Part shown: positions 47,291-58,725 of the stretch, piece by piece
Layout of the letters: each line of letters begins with the position of its first letter
Numbering within the stretch: position 1 is the stretch's first letter
Assembly: GCA_030386875.1 (NCBI GenBank)
Contig: CM059559.1
Span: 3,903,177-3,967,176, forward strand
Length of the DNA: 64,000 nucleotides
Source of the DNA: Morinoia aosen
Taxonomy: Eukaryota > Arthropoda > Malacostraca > Amphipoda > Talitridae
Direction of reading: 5' to 3'
Program-made: the position numbers and the translations under genes
Notes under the pieces: generated by a model
The model's database searches: none
What the model was told of the DNA's origin: nothing
Seen by the model: the letters and a program-made list of their open reading frames with translations, nothing else

Positions 47291-49822
47291 TTACTTTCTT
47301 TTGGGTGATCTATCTCTAATCCTAGAGTCACGAGAGTAGTGTGATTGTTCCTCATCTGAGTAAATTTGTCGTTTATCATGTCTGTTGCGGCTGTAGGTGG
47401 GGGATCGTGATTTTGATCGTGATCTTGGTCGCTTCTTGTTTTGGGTTTTGGAAGGTTTGTGCTGCTTTGGGGGTTTGAATTCGTTGAATATTCGTCTGGC
47501 TTCTTGTCTCATAATAGGGTTGCATTCGCTCGTGCCATCTTCCTCATTTTCAGATCCTTCGGCTGTAGTTTCAATATTAATTGTGGATTTGAGCAATTGT
47601 GCTGGGTTGGGTTTAATGCGGAGTATCTCTTTTTCACATGTTTCGTGGTCGCGTTGTGAAGTTTGCGGTGGTTTGGTTTCTGGTGTATCGGTTGTGTTAT
47701 CAGTTGTACCTGGTTGGGGAGCCATATTTTGTTCGGTGATCGTTTGGTTTTTGGTAGCCGCCATAAAGGGTTGGGGTGTTGGTACTTTAGGTATTTGATC
47801 CGTTCGATTTCTGGTTATTTGTGCGTAGCTTTGATCGAGTTGTGGGGATCGTTTGTGGTATATTATAAGGGCTTGTTCTCTTGATACGTTTTGTTTAGTA
47901 CGGATAGAAATTAGTTCTTGTTGCTTGCGTTGTTCCGGGCAAGTCCGGTCTCCAGTTTTGTGATTGTTTCCGCAGTGGTAGCATGTCAAGTTGTTTTCCG
48001 TGCAATTTGTTGCTTCATGGCCTTTTGTTGCGCATTTTCCACACACGAACTCTTCACTGGTACATCTTTTAGCAGTATGGTTGTATTCCAAGCACTTTTT
48101 ACACATCATAGGGCGGTCGAAGTATTCATATATCCTACTCTTGCAGTCTTGGCCAAGGATGTCGATATACTCAGGGGGGGTTGAGCCTCTGAAAGTTAGA
48201 AGTATTGCTTTTGCATTTGTGTTACGGCTTTTTATCCAATTTGCTGGTTCAACATTTTTGATTATCTGGTTTTCCATTAAACCTTGTTTGAACTTCTCGA
48301 AGTTGGTGAAGTCGTAGTTATAGATGTAGGCAAGTCCTTTTGAAAGATTTACATAGTTATTTTCTGTTACTTGCACAGGGATGTTGTTTATGTCTTTGAT
48401 TTTCTGTATTTCATCTTTTTGTCGTGTGTGATCTAATTCTACAATAAATGTGTTTTTGCCGCCCGATCGAATAGATTTGGGTTTTCCTTGGATTTGGTTT
48501 GCAATACATTTCTCTAGGAGCCATGGAGTAATTTTCCGCTTTTCGTTTTCCTGCATTGTTATATTGAAATGAGTTGTGGGGGTGTTCGTATCTGATATTG
48601 GTATCTCGGAGTGTCCTGTGACTATCTGTACAGCACGACGCCTATTAACTCGTTGTTCTTGTTGGACTTTGCATATTTCTGTTTCCATGATATGTTTCGG
48701 GCATTCTCTGTGGCCAGTTTCATGTTGACGCTTGCAATGCATGCAGGAGAGGGCGCTGCCACATTGTTCGCTGTCATGGCCTGTTTCTCCGCAGCGTTTA
48801 CAGTTTGCTTCGTTATGGCAGTGTTTGGCTGTGTGGCCGTAGTTTTGACATTTGTGGCAGATCATTGGTCTATTAATAAATGGGTATACTATCGTATCTG
48901 ATTTTTCGCCTGGGATATATATAGAGTCTGGTGTAGTGTAGCTATTAAAGGTTAGTAGGAGTGGGGTGGTTTGGGAGAATCGAGTTTTAATGAAGCTGGC
49001 ACGGACAGCGTCACTGATATTGTACTGGCTCTTCAGGCCTTCCACAAAATCTTCCATATTATCTACATCGTATTCTTGAATATATATTAGTCCTTTGGAT
49101 TGATTGTAGTATGGGTGTTCGCTGATCTGGCAATTAATGCCGTCGACGTTATTAAGTCTGGTGATGCGCTCAGATTGGGGTTTGTTTCGAGTTTCTATGA
49201 TAAAGCTATCTTTACCTGAATAAGTTATTCTTTTCGCCTTTAAACCAGTTATTTTGACTATTTCTTCTTGGAGGCAAAATGGATTTATTTGGTTTCTTTC
49301 TTCGATTTTGAATTTGACCGAGAAGAACTTTGTATAATGGTCGTTCTTCGTCATTTCTTGGTTCAACGATATGGGTGTGTATTTGTTAGCTTTGCATTGT
49401 TTTCTCACATTTTCTTTCTCGCAGCCCATGATTTTACTGTTTTTTCCTATGTTCTGCGCTTTCGTCATTTCTAGGATTTTTCCGAGTGTATTTTCGATTT
49501 TCCTTATTCGATCGTCTACATTTTGTGCTTCTTTTTCAACTTCATGTTTATCGGGGTTGATGCATTTGGTTGCATCATCTGCCGCAAGTCTATTCAGCAC
49601 TTCATTTAATTTAGCCTCCAATTGGTCCACCTTACAGGTAGCACCGTTTGGTTCCGGTGGAGTTTTTTCGGTTGTTTGGTCAAATGTTTCATTGTTTTCG
49701 CTTATCTTCCTGGTGATATTGTTAGTTTTGGGGTTTGTTGCACCTACGTTGGTAGCAGTGCTTAGGTTGTTTTTGTTGGGGTTTATTCGTTGTTTTAATT
49801 TGTTTTCATTTTTGGCGTACAT
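47291..49822 (-). CDS. LINE ORF1 with two tandem gag-like modules
   Basis: An open frame of 843 codons. After a basic N-terminus and a coiled coil (about 65-120) comes module 1 (about 163-405): an RNA-binding-like fold segment with SKGLIYIQEYD, then three zinc knuckles, C322-C335, C341-C354 and C360-C374. Module 2 (about 418-655) repeats the order with SKGLAYIYNYD and knuckles C574-C587, C594-C607 and C614-C628. The modules align throughout (NRPMICHKCQNYGHTAK against DRPMMCKKCLEYNHTAK) but are diverged, so the duplication is old. The last 45 residues are rich in Ser-Arg. It is expected to bind the element RNA; the role of the second module is unknown. Confidence 0.92.
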   Translation of the reverse strand: MYAKNENKLKQRINPNKNNLSTATNVGATNPKTNNITRKISENNETFDQTTEKTPPEPNGATCKVDQLEAKLNEVLNRLAADDATKCINPDKHEVEKEAQNVDDRIRKIENTLGKILEMTKAQNIGKNSKIMGCEKENVRKQCKANKYTPISLNQEMTKNDHYTKFFSVKFKIEERNQINPFCLQEEIVKITGLKAKRITYSGKDSFIIETRNKPQSERITRLNNVDGINCQISEHPYYNQSKGLIYIQEYDVDNMEDFVEGLKSQYNISDAVRASFIKTRFSQTTPLLLTFNSYTTPDSIYIPGEKSDTIVYPFINRPMICHKCQNYGHTAKHCHNEANCKRCGETGHDSEQCGSALSCMHCKRQHETGHRECPKHIMETEICKVQQEQRVNRRRAVQIVTGHSEIPISDTNTPTTHFNITMQENEKRKITPWLLEKCIANQIQGKPKSIRSGGKNTFIVELDHTRQKDEIQKIKDINNIPVQVTENNYVNLSKGLAYIYNYDFTNFEKFKQGLMENQIIKNVEPANWIKSRNTNAKAILLTFRGSTPPEYIDILGQDCKSRIYEYFDRPMMCKKCLEYNHTAKRCTSEEFVCGKCATKGHEATNCTENNLTCYHCGNNHKTGDRTCPEQRKQQELISIRTKQNVSREQALIIYHKRSPQLDQSYAQITRNRTDQIPKVPTPQPFMAATKNQTITEQNMAPQPGTTDNTTDTPETKPPQTSQRDHETCEKEILRIKPNPAQLLKSTINIETTAEGSENEEDGTSECNPIMRQEARRIFNEFKPPKQHKPSKTQNKKRPRSRSKSRSPTYSRNRHDKRQIYSDEEQSHYSRDSRIRDRSPKRK

Positions 49823-51034
49823 ACTCCCGGCTTCAGAGGGGGTTTCCCCGCCTCGAAGTCGGGGTTTGAGGTATTCGCTGATTGTTGCCAGAAGTGCTTA
49901 AAGTTTTACTTTGGGATCCAAAGTAGTAAACCAAAATGGACTATTGGTCTGCGTAACTTAAGTCTATTCTTATAGGTTATTTAAGGGCCCTGGAGTATAG
50001 GGCAAATTAAAGAGAAAATAACTACGCAAATGAGACCCAAGCTCCGAAGAGCTCGGGCCGCCGCCCGACTTTGTTCTACCCAACAACGGGGAATTGGAAA
50101 AAAAACCTAAAATCTTAATCCCTCGAAAGAAAACTCAAAAGATAGAGGAAAGAGCAGTTGGGTATTTCAACGGTACCACCACGAGAAGGTGCCGGGTCAG
50201 CTGGATACCTGCTCGTGAGTAGGTATTCCTGTATCAATCCTTGTCTACGACTTCTTTCCCTTCACCAAGCTCAATAATTCAATAATTTGGTACCAGTAAA
50301 ACGTGGTAAAGGGAACAGTGAAAATTCCTTTTCAGGATTCAAAGTCCTTCTTTTATTTTCTTCTGCTTCAGGGAGTCAAGTCCTCCTGTTTTATTTTAGT
50401 TTTTCTTAGCTTTCAGGAATCGTAGTCCTTCTGTTCTATTTTAGTTTTTCTTAGTTTTCAGGATTCGTAGTCCTTCTGTTTTAGGCGCCAAATTGTTAAA
50501 TAGTTCGTATGGCAGTCCCTTAGTTCGGGGGCCAAATTGTTGAATATTCCGTTTGGCTGTATCCACATTGGGCGCCAAAGGCTAGATAGTTTCCCTATTT
50601 TAGGGTTCTGAGGGCCGTAAGTTCCAAGGCTTTTATTCCGGAGAATCTTCCTGATTTTTCAGGGATATGAGAGAAGTCAGTTGCTGAGTATTTATTTTAT
50701 TAAGGCGAGGGCTTTTTAACAGTTTCCAAGTTGCGAATATTATTCGGTAATTTTTGGAGTCCGATCTGGTTACAAGGTTTGAAGATTTGAGCTGGTTTTT
50801 CAAGCTTTCTAAATTTGAGTCGAGACGAATCAAGCTAAGTTTTTCGCGCTGGTAATACAGGCTTAGAAAGTTAGAGCCGAAATGAAATTCGAGCTGCGAA
50901 ATTTGAGCCGATATAAAAATCAAGCTTTGAAGTTTTAGAGCCGACGAATTCCGGCTATGGAGCTTTACACACTAGTAATGCAGGCGTCGAAAGTTAGAGC
51001 CGAAATGAAATTCGAGCTGATATAAAAATCAAGC

Positions 51035-51173
51035 TGTTGAAATTTTCAAATCTGAGACGGATATATGCTTCTCAAGTATCTGTGATACGAGAGTTTATTT
51101 ATGCGAGGAGAATTATTTTCCCTCCTGTTAAATTATATAGGCACAAGTTGGCATCTTCGACAATAGCCTGACA
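51035..51173 (-). repeat. LTR, high-coordinate copy
   Basis: 139 bp, paired with 40135-40273. Confidence 0.9.
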
Positions 51174-51319
51174 GATAGGTAATAGTATTAGCTTACAGAA
51201 ACTCATCTGCTAAAGTAAATGCATTAAAATATTAAAAATTCAACTCAAAGACGGAATTAAATTATCCAACTATTAGTCACCATATTAAGGTAACTTCAAA
51301 AAGAGAGTGTTTACATTAA

Positions 51320-51674
51320 AGATAAGTTAGTTTAAGAGTGTCAAACTACAACAAAGAGATTCACAAGAGTAAAGGAGAAAGGTTTCATTCAACGTAGAAT
51401 CAAGAGAACAGGGAATCTACGCACTAAGCGTGTCCCAACACGCTCAGCATAAAAACAGTAAGATTGAGAAAACTTGCGAAACAAAAAAAGTTGATAAAAG
51501 TGATAGGTGCTGAAAAAAAAGGACAGCAGGGAACCGAGAAAAATGGTCTGTTACAAAAAAAAAACTCATTTCAGCACAAGGAAGGCCAACCTAACCCTTC
51601 AGCTCAGGACGTTGCATCTTCCGACTGGGAGCATTAATTACCATACAACACAGTTGTCTCAACTCGAGGGGCAA
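51320..51674 (-). mobile_element. SINE-like element, diverged copy
   Basis: Recognised by GTGCTGAAAAAAAAGGACAGCAG, AAGGCCAACCTAACC and a decayed head CATACAACACAGTTGT. Present only in copy 2, in the remains of intron 7. Confidence 0.7.
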
Positions 51675-51959
51675 AAACGTTAGAAAGGAAAAATAGAAGA
51701 CGCAAGAAGGCAGACTAAAGAAAAAACTTCTACTTCAACACATTTCTAAAGTTACTGGAAAACTCCGATCAACATACAAATACAAAGCATTAGGAACGAA
51801 CTCCATACCGTACTTTCCTTGACATGATATAGATGGAATTGTTATTAGAAGCCATACCTGAATGGAAAAGAAAAACATTTCAATTCTTCATAACAAAAAT
51901 TTAACCTGATGGATCTGAATGGTGACATGAATAGGACCAGCCACCTCAGCGCGCAGCAA

Positions 51960-52044
51960 AAAGATAAGAAAAAGCAATGACCAAGACCAACCTTGAAGCA
52001 TAGCCAAGAAAAACAAATGAGCAGAAACAATGACCAAGACCTAC
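51960..52044. repeat. Short duplication of the exon 7 donor region
   Basis: AATGACCAAGACCAACCTTGAAGCA at about 51974 nearly repeats the true donor context at 52029-52053 (AATGACCAAGACCTACCTCGAAGCA). Only copy 2 has it. It adds a decoy splice donor downstream of exon 7. Confidence 0.7.
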
Positions 52045-52435
52045 CTCGAAGCAACGTCAGTGGCGACCAAAATATTGCGCTGGTTCGACTTGAATTTGTG
52101 GAGGGCAGCGAGTCTGTTGTTCTGGAGCATCTTGCCGTACAGCGGCACGGACTTGAAAGTGAGGTGAGTGAGGGTGATGTGCACAGTCATCGTCCGTTTA
52201 CGCGTGCCGCAAAATATAATGAAAGTATTTTCCTTCACTTTGTGAGCTTTGCATTTGTTCAGGAACCAGACGAGGTGCGCGATCTGGAAAATGAGAAATT
52301 ATTTGAGCTAATCTAGTCAAATCGACATTTCACGTTGCCCTAAACTCATTTTTCTATAAGAAAGCTTTGAAAAACTATCATCTACATCATACTCAGGTAT
52401 CAATATCACACCCATTGACAATACGTTTTAAATTA

Positions 52436-54770
52436 TACATACATACATACATATACCGGGCTTATCCTCCCCATGGGAGGGTAGCCGACAGCAGGCCACA
52501 ATCACCACACTTAGTCACTAGGAGGCGAGAGAGGCAGCACTGGCCGCACCTGAACTGCCAGGATCAGCAGCAGCCCAGCACAACCACCTTCCACAGTCAG
52601 GCCCGACAGCAACAGCTGGTTTACCCCGACCGCTTCATTGAGTGCAGCCCCTCCCCCGCACATGACAGGTCAACCCCATCACACGCGGGCAGCTTCCAGT
52701 AACGCGTCAAAAATAAAATTATCTCCTTATACACTGCCCCCACTCACTTCTGTCCGCAGCCATCCCTCTCGCCACGTCCACAGTCAGACCCCTCTCATAC
52801 AAAGCACGTCGCACCCCATCCATCCAACTCATCCGTGGTCTACCTCGCGCTCGAAGACCACTCACTTCCGACATATAAATCTTTTTCACCAGCCGCTCAA
52901 CATTCATTCTTTCTACATGCCCAAACCATCCAAGCACTCTTTCATCCACTCGCCTGCTCAACTTTTTGATAACACCCGTCTGCCCCCTAACCAACTCATT
53001 CCTGATCCTATCTCTTCTAGTTACTCCATACATGCTCCTCAAACACTTCATCTCAAACACATCCAACTTCCTCCTCTCAGCTGCTCTCAACCAACAGGAC
53101 TCTGCTCCATACAACAAAACTGGCACAATCAAACTTTCATACAGTCCCCTCTTAACATTCATACTCAAACTCCTGCATTCAAAAACTTTCCTCATTGCAC
53201 CCAATGTCTTACAACCTTCACTCACTCGATGCTTCACTTCTACTTCCATACTATCCTAAACAGTCACATCCGACCCGAGGTACCTAAAATGCTCTACCTC
53301 CTCTAAAACTTCCCCATTCAACCTCACATCCAAAGTTCCAAACACTCCACCTCTTGAACATCTCATCACCTTACTTTTATTCACATTTACCCTCAATTTC
53401 CGCCTTTCGCACACTCTACCAAACTCTGTAACCAGTCTCCTCAGTTTTTCCTCTGAATCAGCCACAAACGCTGTATCATCTGCAAACAACAGCTGACACA
53501 CTTCCCAATACATACCATTTCGTCCCACCAACTGCGCACCTTTTCCCAACACTCTGGCATTCACTTCTCTCACCACACCATCCATAAACAAATTAAACAA
53601 CCACGGCGACATCACACATCCCTGTCTCACACCTGTCACAACTGGGAACCATTCACTCACCTCATTCCCTACTCTCACACATGCTCTGCTATCAATGTAG
53701 AAACTCTTGATCGCATTCAACAGTCTCCCACCCACTCCATACAAACTTACCACTTGCCATAGAGCCTCGCGATCCACTCTGTCATACGCCTTCTCTAGAT
53801 CCATAAATGCCCAATATACATCCTTTCCCTTTAATAAGTATTTTTCATTCACCTGCCTCACAGCAAACATTTGATCCACACAACCTCTACCACACCTAAA
53901 ACCACACTGTTCTTCAGCAAGCACACGATCCGTCAACACTCTCACTCTTCCAATTAACACTCTTCCATACAGCTTCCCAACGACACTCAGTAGACTTATA
54001 CCCCTAGAATTACTGCACTCATACCTGTCACCTTTCCCCTTGTACAACGGAACTACGCACGCGCTACTCCAATCAACCGGCACTTTACTAGCCTCGAAAC
54101 ACACATTTAATTAACGCACCAACCATTCTATAACCACATTTCCTCCTTTCTTTAGACATTCAACCGTGCAGCCATCCAAACCTGGAGCTTTCCCATTTTT
54201 CATTTCATCCAACGCACATCTCACCTCTGCACTTCTTATTCGACTTCTGTTCACTTCACCAAACACAGGCATTCTAACATCACTTCCAACAGCTACTACT
54301 CTCGCAATCCTATCATCCCTCACGTTCAGCAGTTCCTCAAAATACTCCGCCCATCTCTTTCTCACATCACAACTCTCCACTAGCAGCCTACCATTTGTAT
54401 CCTTCACTCTTGCCTCATTCTCCACCTGACCCTTCCTAATTCTCTTCACTTCCTTCCAGAAAATCCCCTCCCAACTTCCTCCCCCATTCCTCATCCGCCG
54501 CCCTCTTTGCTCTCCTTACCATTCTTTGTACCTCTTTCTTCCTCTCCTTATACTCTTCAAAATTTTGCTGGTTGCCTCGTTGCAACCACCTTTCGAACGC
54601 CCCCCGCTCTCTTTTCACAGCCGCTCCTACTTCTCCGTTCCACCATTCACTCCCCTTTCTAATCCCCCCTCCAACCTTCCTTACCCCACACACTTCCCTT
54701 GCACATTTTTCAACCGCATCTTTAAATAACTTCCATTCCCCTTCCACTCCACCCACCTCACTTTCCTCAC
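52436..54770 (-). mobile_element. RTE-like LINE, 5'-truncated
   Basis: Inserted in DDX47 intron 6 of copy 2, replacing about 120 bp of the copy 1 sequence. The 3' tail is an ACAT/ATGT tetranucleotide repeat at 52436-52455. The coding part begins after the endonuclease. The RT has FMDLEKAYDRVDR, GVRQGCVMSPWLFNLF and FADD. The C-terminus has the RTE-type LGWFGHVERM and RARGRPRMSW motifs. Frames: 54436-54756, a frameshift near 54436-54494, then one frame through 52719 broken by in-frame stops at 54111-54113 and 53256-53258. So it is defective, with three lesions plus truncation. Confidence 0.88.
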
Positions 54771-57700
54771 GCCCAATGAGGATTAGAAATAATTGCCCCT
54801 AAGTATTTCCGGTACATCAAAACTCGCTCTTCTCTCTTTTTGAAATGCAATATAAATATTATGATGTCTTGGACACTGATCGACATCAAAACCACAGAAA
54901 TAAACCTCATCACTTGAGCAGTACTCTGTGTCATGATCATAGTATCAGTCTCAACTACCAGGACCACTCTAGCACCTGCTTTACAGTACACAACAAGCTC
55001 CTGGCTCAGCGATTCACTTGCAAGTTTTCACAAGCATAAACAAAATTTTGTGGAGTACAATGTACGTCTCACAATGAAGTGCGGGAGAAAATGAAGGTTT
55101 GCATAAATATTCAGCACCAAAATACAGGAATAAAGTTTAGGTCAGAAGTAATTTGAAGAGCCAAGGTATTCTCAGCAGATGCCGTGGCAAAGAGCATATC
55201 AAAGCACGGGGTGCTATTGAGGATAGAGCAGCAGGACGTTACCTTCTCCTGCTCAGGCACGGGCTTCATGTGTTGCTGCAGGGTGTCTACCGTCTGGAAC
55301 ACTTCGTTGACCTTCACTCGCACTGGGTCCACCAGCGATGCTCGCTCCAATTTTTGTGCCTGTTGAAAAATTTTAATCAGTTGTGGTAAAATAATGATTA
55401 CTATTATTATTTCTTCTCTTTCATTATATTTCTTTTAGTCTTATAACCTATAAAATAGCTAAAATAAACGACACTGCGCAAAGAGCAAAACTTCATGTTG
55501 AGATAATTCACCTACACTTTGAAATTGTTGGAGGAAGTATTACTTCACAAAAATTTCAGTGGTAAAAATGCTGAAAAAATATTCACTAGATGTAGACATC
55601 ATATATATAAACTAAATGAATTTGAATGTATGTGTTGGAAATTTCAGCAATTAGCTGAAGTTTATGAATAAAACCAATTCAAAGCACAAATGAAAACCAT
55701 GGTAACTTTACATATTGTGATGAAACGAGTCAAGCAACAGCTGACTGTAACGCTTGCCTTGAAAAGTGTCGTTAGCAAATCTCATTCCTTAAAATGCCAA
55801 CACAAACCAAAAATACGCCTCAACACTGATGCACATTTAAATGAGCTCAAGATGCAAAGTCAGGTCTCTCATCACAATGCCACAATGCACAACACAGTCC
55901 AGAAGAGAGGGTGGCAAACAGCAGACCAAAAGATTGGGCTACACACACGACACAATGCTCCACACTTCACACTACAAAACACGGACGACTTGACATAACT
56001 CATTTGTCCCTTCACTATCTGATTTTTGCTCCTGGTTCCATTATCATAACATTTATTGCTATGAGTAGTCTAGAACATCAGAAAAACGAAGTACTCGCTA
56101 ATTGGACTTCCAAGGGCAAATTCTAATTCAAAAAAGTAAAATATATTATAATTGTTCAATAAAGTAGACTTTTAAAGCCACCCAGACAGTCAATGGTGTA
56201 TTATTCTTTTCAAATTACTCAAATTTTGAAAGCTGAGAGTTACCTAACCCACCTCGCCAATTCAATGTTCTGACAATTTATGAATTTAAATTTTAGTTGA
56301 ATACTAAACTTCAGTTTAATCCATCTCAGTCAAAGTATTAATTAATATCTGCACAAGTCTGTTTACATTAGAGATACAACATGACAAACACCTCTAAGTT
56401 ACACAGTCCCAGGCATCCAAGTTTTAACATCTTTTGGCTATATTTAACCATCTGTATTTCCTATTACCAATGATACATCTGATACTTGTTGGAAACTCTC
56501 AGAAATACAACATAAACCTTTCCCCTTGAATAAACTGCACAATTTATTTTTAGACATACCCTACTATAAACTATTCTTTGTGATTAACTAATGTAAACTA
56601 ATCTCATGAACTAACAACAACGCAACACTTTTTAAACATGTCAAAACAACACTCACTATTTTAGTTATGTTTCTGATTAGGGATACTAATGACAACATCT
56701 CAAATGCTTGTGTCATCATGTCATCACCATAAGGGTACTCTTTTTTATTATTTTAGGAATTTTGAGATGAGTTCTCATGTTATGTCAGATATTTAGTCTG
56801 TACAACCTTAGGATACCAAAGCTTCTCTGCTTTATTTTGAAAAAAAATTCAAATTTTTTTTGTCAATTATGGAGCTCAGTAAAATCCATGATTTGTACAA
56901 TAAATTTTCCCACTCATTAATATGGATTTTTGCAATTTTTTCCCTACAAAGGAAGAACAGTTGGCTAACTAGAATCTCTATCACTACACACATGATGCCC
57001 CACAAACACCAATTGGTCCGAGTCATTGAGTAAGACATTGAGTATTTCCTTATAGCATGGAAATTCAACAGTGCTTATTGATCTTGGGGTGTTATCAAAT
57101 GATCTTACCAAACACTAAAATATTTGTTGGCAAACAGTTGATGTTTATAGATATTCATTCAATGAAAATTATATGTACTATTTCAATAATGACAAATTTA
57201 AAACATTGGATTTACAATTTTCAGCATTTTTTGAATAAAATGTAAAGTATGATATATTTTTAAAGGTAGTATACCAATGATTTAATACCAACTTACTGAT
57301 ACATTTCATTTTTTATGTTGCACTAAATACTTACCAATTCCTTGAAAGTTGTAGGAGTCTCTTCCTTTGAACTCATTATAATGCTGATTTCTACAGAAAT
57401 AATTCAAAAAGTAAAACAAAATTTTAAATCAAGCTCAGTACCAAACACTGAAACCTTCTCGTACAGTCTTCTTCAACAAAATGCTGGAAAAAACAAGTCT
57501 TTAAATTAGAACAATTGTACCACTGTATTGCTTGACAGAAAACATACACTAATTCACTTTTACTTTTTCTATAAGGTTGACAACCATGCATGTCTTATAC
57601 TTAGGTTAAAAGGAATTGATGAAAAGTTTCCACCAATTTTAGTACAATGTATATTTCATCGGCTACAAAATGACTTGAATAAATTTATTTATGCTAAAAA

Positions 57701-57985
57701 TGTGTGTGAGTGAATGTATGTAAAGTCATCCCATGTTTGTTCCAAGTGTTAGGTTATCGAACCACATGTGAATGGCAAAGGCCAGGAAGTAGCAATACTA
57801 TATTTACTCCATTTACATTTTCACTTTTTAAACCTTTTTGAATAGCCTCACACTGTATCAATACTCTACTATTCTTCCCACTAACTCTTAACTCTTTGGT
57901 ACATTATTTATAAAAACTGCCAATACAGTGTGTACAGTATTATGGAAATACTGTTAACATAGTAGATATAGTTTCATGAAAAATA

Positions 57986-58530
57986 GGTAAATCTGAAGGA
58001 TATGTCAGTTATCGATTTTGTTAATTTCGATGCCTAAGCGTAGTAAATTAGATAGAAATGAACAAGTTTTCTTCTATACACTTTCCGTCTCAAATGAGTA
58101 TTTTATTAGTTATAGCGGTAAATGACTTACCGCAACTCCAGTGTTTGAAGCGGCAAGTAATTCAAGGAGCACGTCGGACAGCAACACTGCAATGCGCACT
58201 CTCTTCCAGCGCGATCGTCATCAAAGACGAAACCAGACCTACCGCTATACCTCGTTAAATACTCATTTGACGAAAAAAGTGTATAGAAGAAAAGTTGTTT
58301 ATTTCGATATTATTACCATGATTCAAGCAACAAAAAATTCAAAAATCGATGAGTAGCTGTTTAATCGAGCGCATTCGTCATCAAAGACAAAACTAAACTT
58401 ACCGCTATCGTAAAATACTCATTTGAGATGGAAAGTGCATAGAAGAAAACTTGTTTATTTTGATTCAATTAATTAGGTTCAGGCACCAAAGAGTGGAAAA
58501 TCGATAACTGACATATCCTTCAGATTTACC
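57986..58530. mobile_element. MITE with GGTAAATC ends, copy 2
   Basis: A 545-bp relative of 31821-32367 with the same ends (GGTAAATCTGAAGGATATG...). It is inserted upstream of DDX47 at a different site; copy 1 near 28225 shows the empty site (GAAAAATCTTTT). The flanks share AAAAAT, so the 8-bp duplication is imperfect here. Confidence 0.8.
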
Positions 58531-58725
58531 AAAAATTCTTCTAATACAGCATGTACAGTATTATGAAAAAGATCTTGATACAGTCCCTCAGCTCAGAGCC
58601 AAACATCTTCCTCCAGACAGTGGCGATTCCCACAGATGCAATTGTTGAATTTCCCATAAGGGGATATTACAGTGATCCCTCTATTATTGTGTTTGATTGG
58701 TTTCAAGACCAGCCATGATAACTGA

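Larger units (their letters stand above)
43367..50328 (-). mobile_element. I-like non-LTR retrotransposon (LINE), near full length
   Basis: A 6962-bp element inside the LTR fossil, flanked by a 10-bp target duplication TTTTCAGGAT at 43357-43366 and 50329-50338. It has about 500 bp of 5' UTR (49823-50328), ORF1 (47291-49822), ORF2 (43582-47249: endonuclease, reverse transcriptase, RNase H), a 3' UTR and a trinucleotide tail (AAT repeats on the plus strand, 43367-43380). The RNase H domain after the RT and the zinc-knuckle ORF1 are hallmarks of the I/Nimb-type group. ORF1 is open; ORF2 has one frameshift. It is the youngest large insertion here, judging by its intactness. Confidence 0.92.
40135..51173 (-). 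mobile_element. Ty3/gypsy-like LTR retrotransposon fossil, broken, hosting a LINE
   Basis: Two 139-bp LTRs (40135-40273 and 51035-51173) start TGTTGAAA and end CCTGACA, with a perfect 5-bp target duplication GATAG at 40130-40134 and 51174-51178. Parts recognised on the minus strand: a gag-like region with a coiled-coil charged repeat and a retropepsin-like stretch (41332-43311), and the end of an RNase H-like domain (40450-40668). The LTRs differ at about 5 of 139 sites, so it is not very recent. It is broken, with a handful of lesions at least. A 7-kb I-like LINE is inserted in its leader. Confidence 0.88.
35264..57376 (-). pseudogene. DDX47: DDX47 second copy, decayed
   Basis: Exons 1 (57335-57376), 6 (55243-55359), 7 (52045-52283), 8 (38594-38726), 9 (36153-36281) and 10 (35264-35365) remain, with the same lengths, phases and splice sites as in the complete gene. 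Exons 2-5 are absent, removing the Q motif, Walker A, PTRELA, DEAD and SAT, that is, all of the first RecA-like domain. In exon 10 the fourth codon is TAA where the complete gene has CAA, which would drop the last 31 residues and the nuclear signal. Intron 7 carries an 11-kb LTR fossil and intron 6 an RTE-like LINE. Joining exon 1 to exon 6 would keep the frame (both phase 0), giving only the second RecA-like domain; whether that is expressed cannot be told from sequence. Confidence 0.93.

Noticed and set aside
47397-49901. Several plus-strand hydrophobic frames
   Set aside because: Antisense shadows of the LINE ORF1, which is a long coherent coding sequence.
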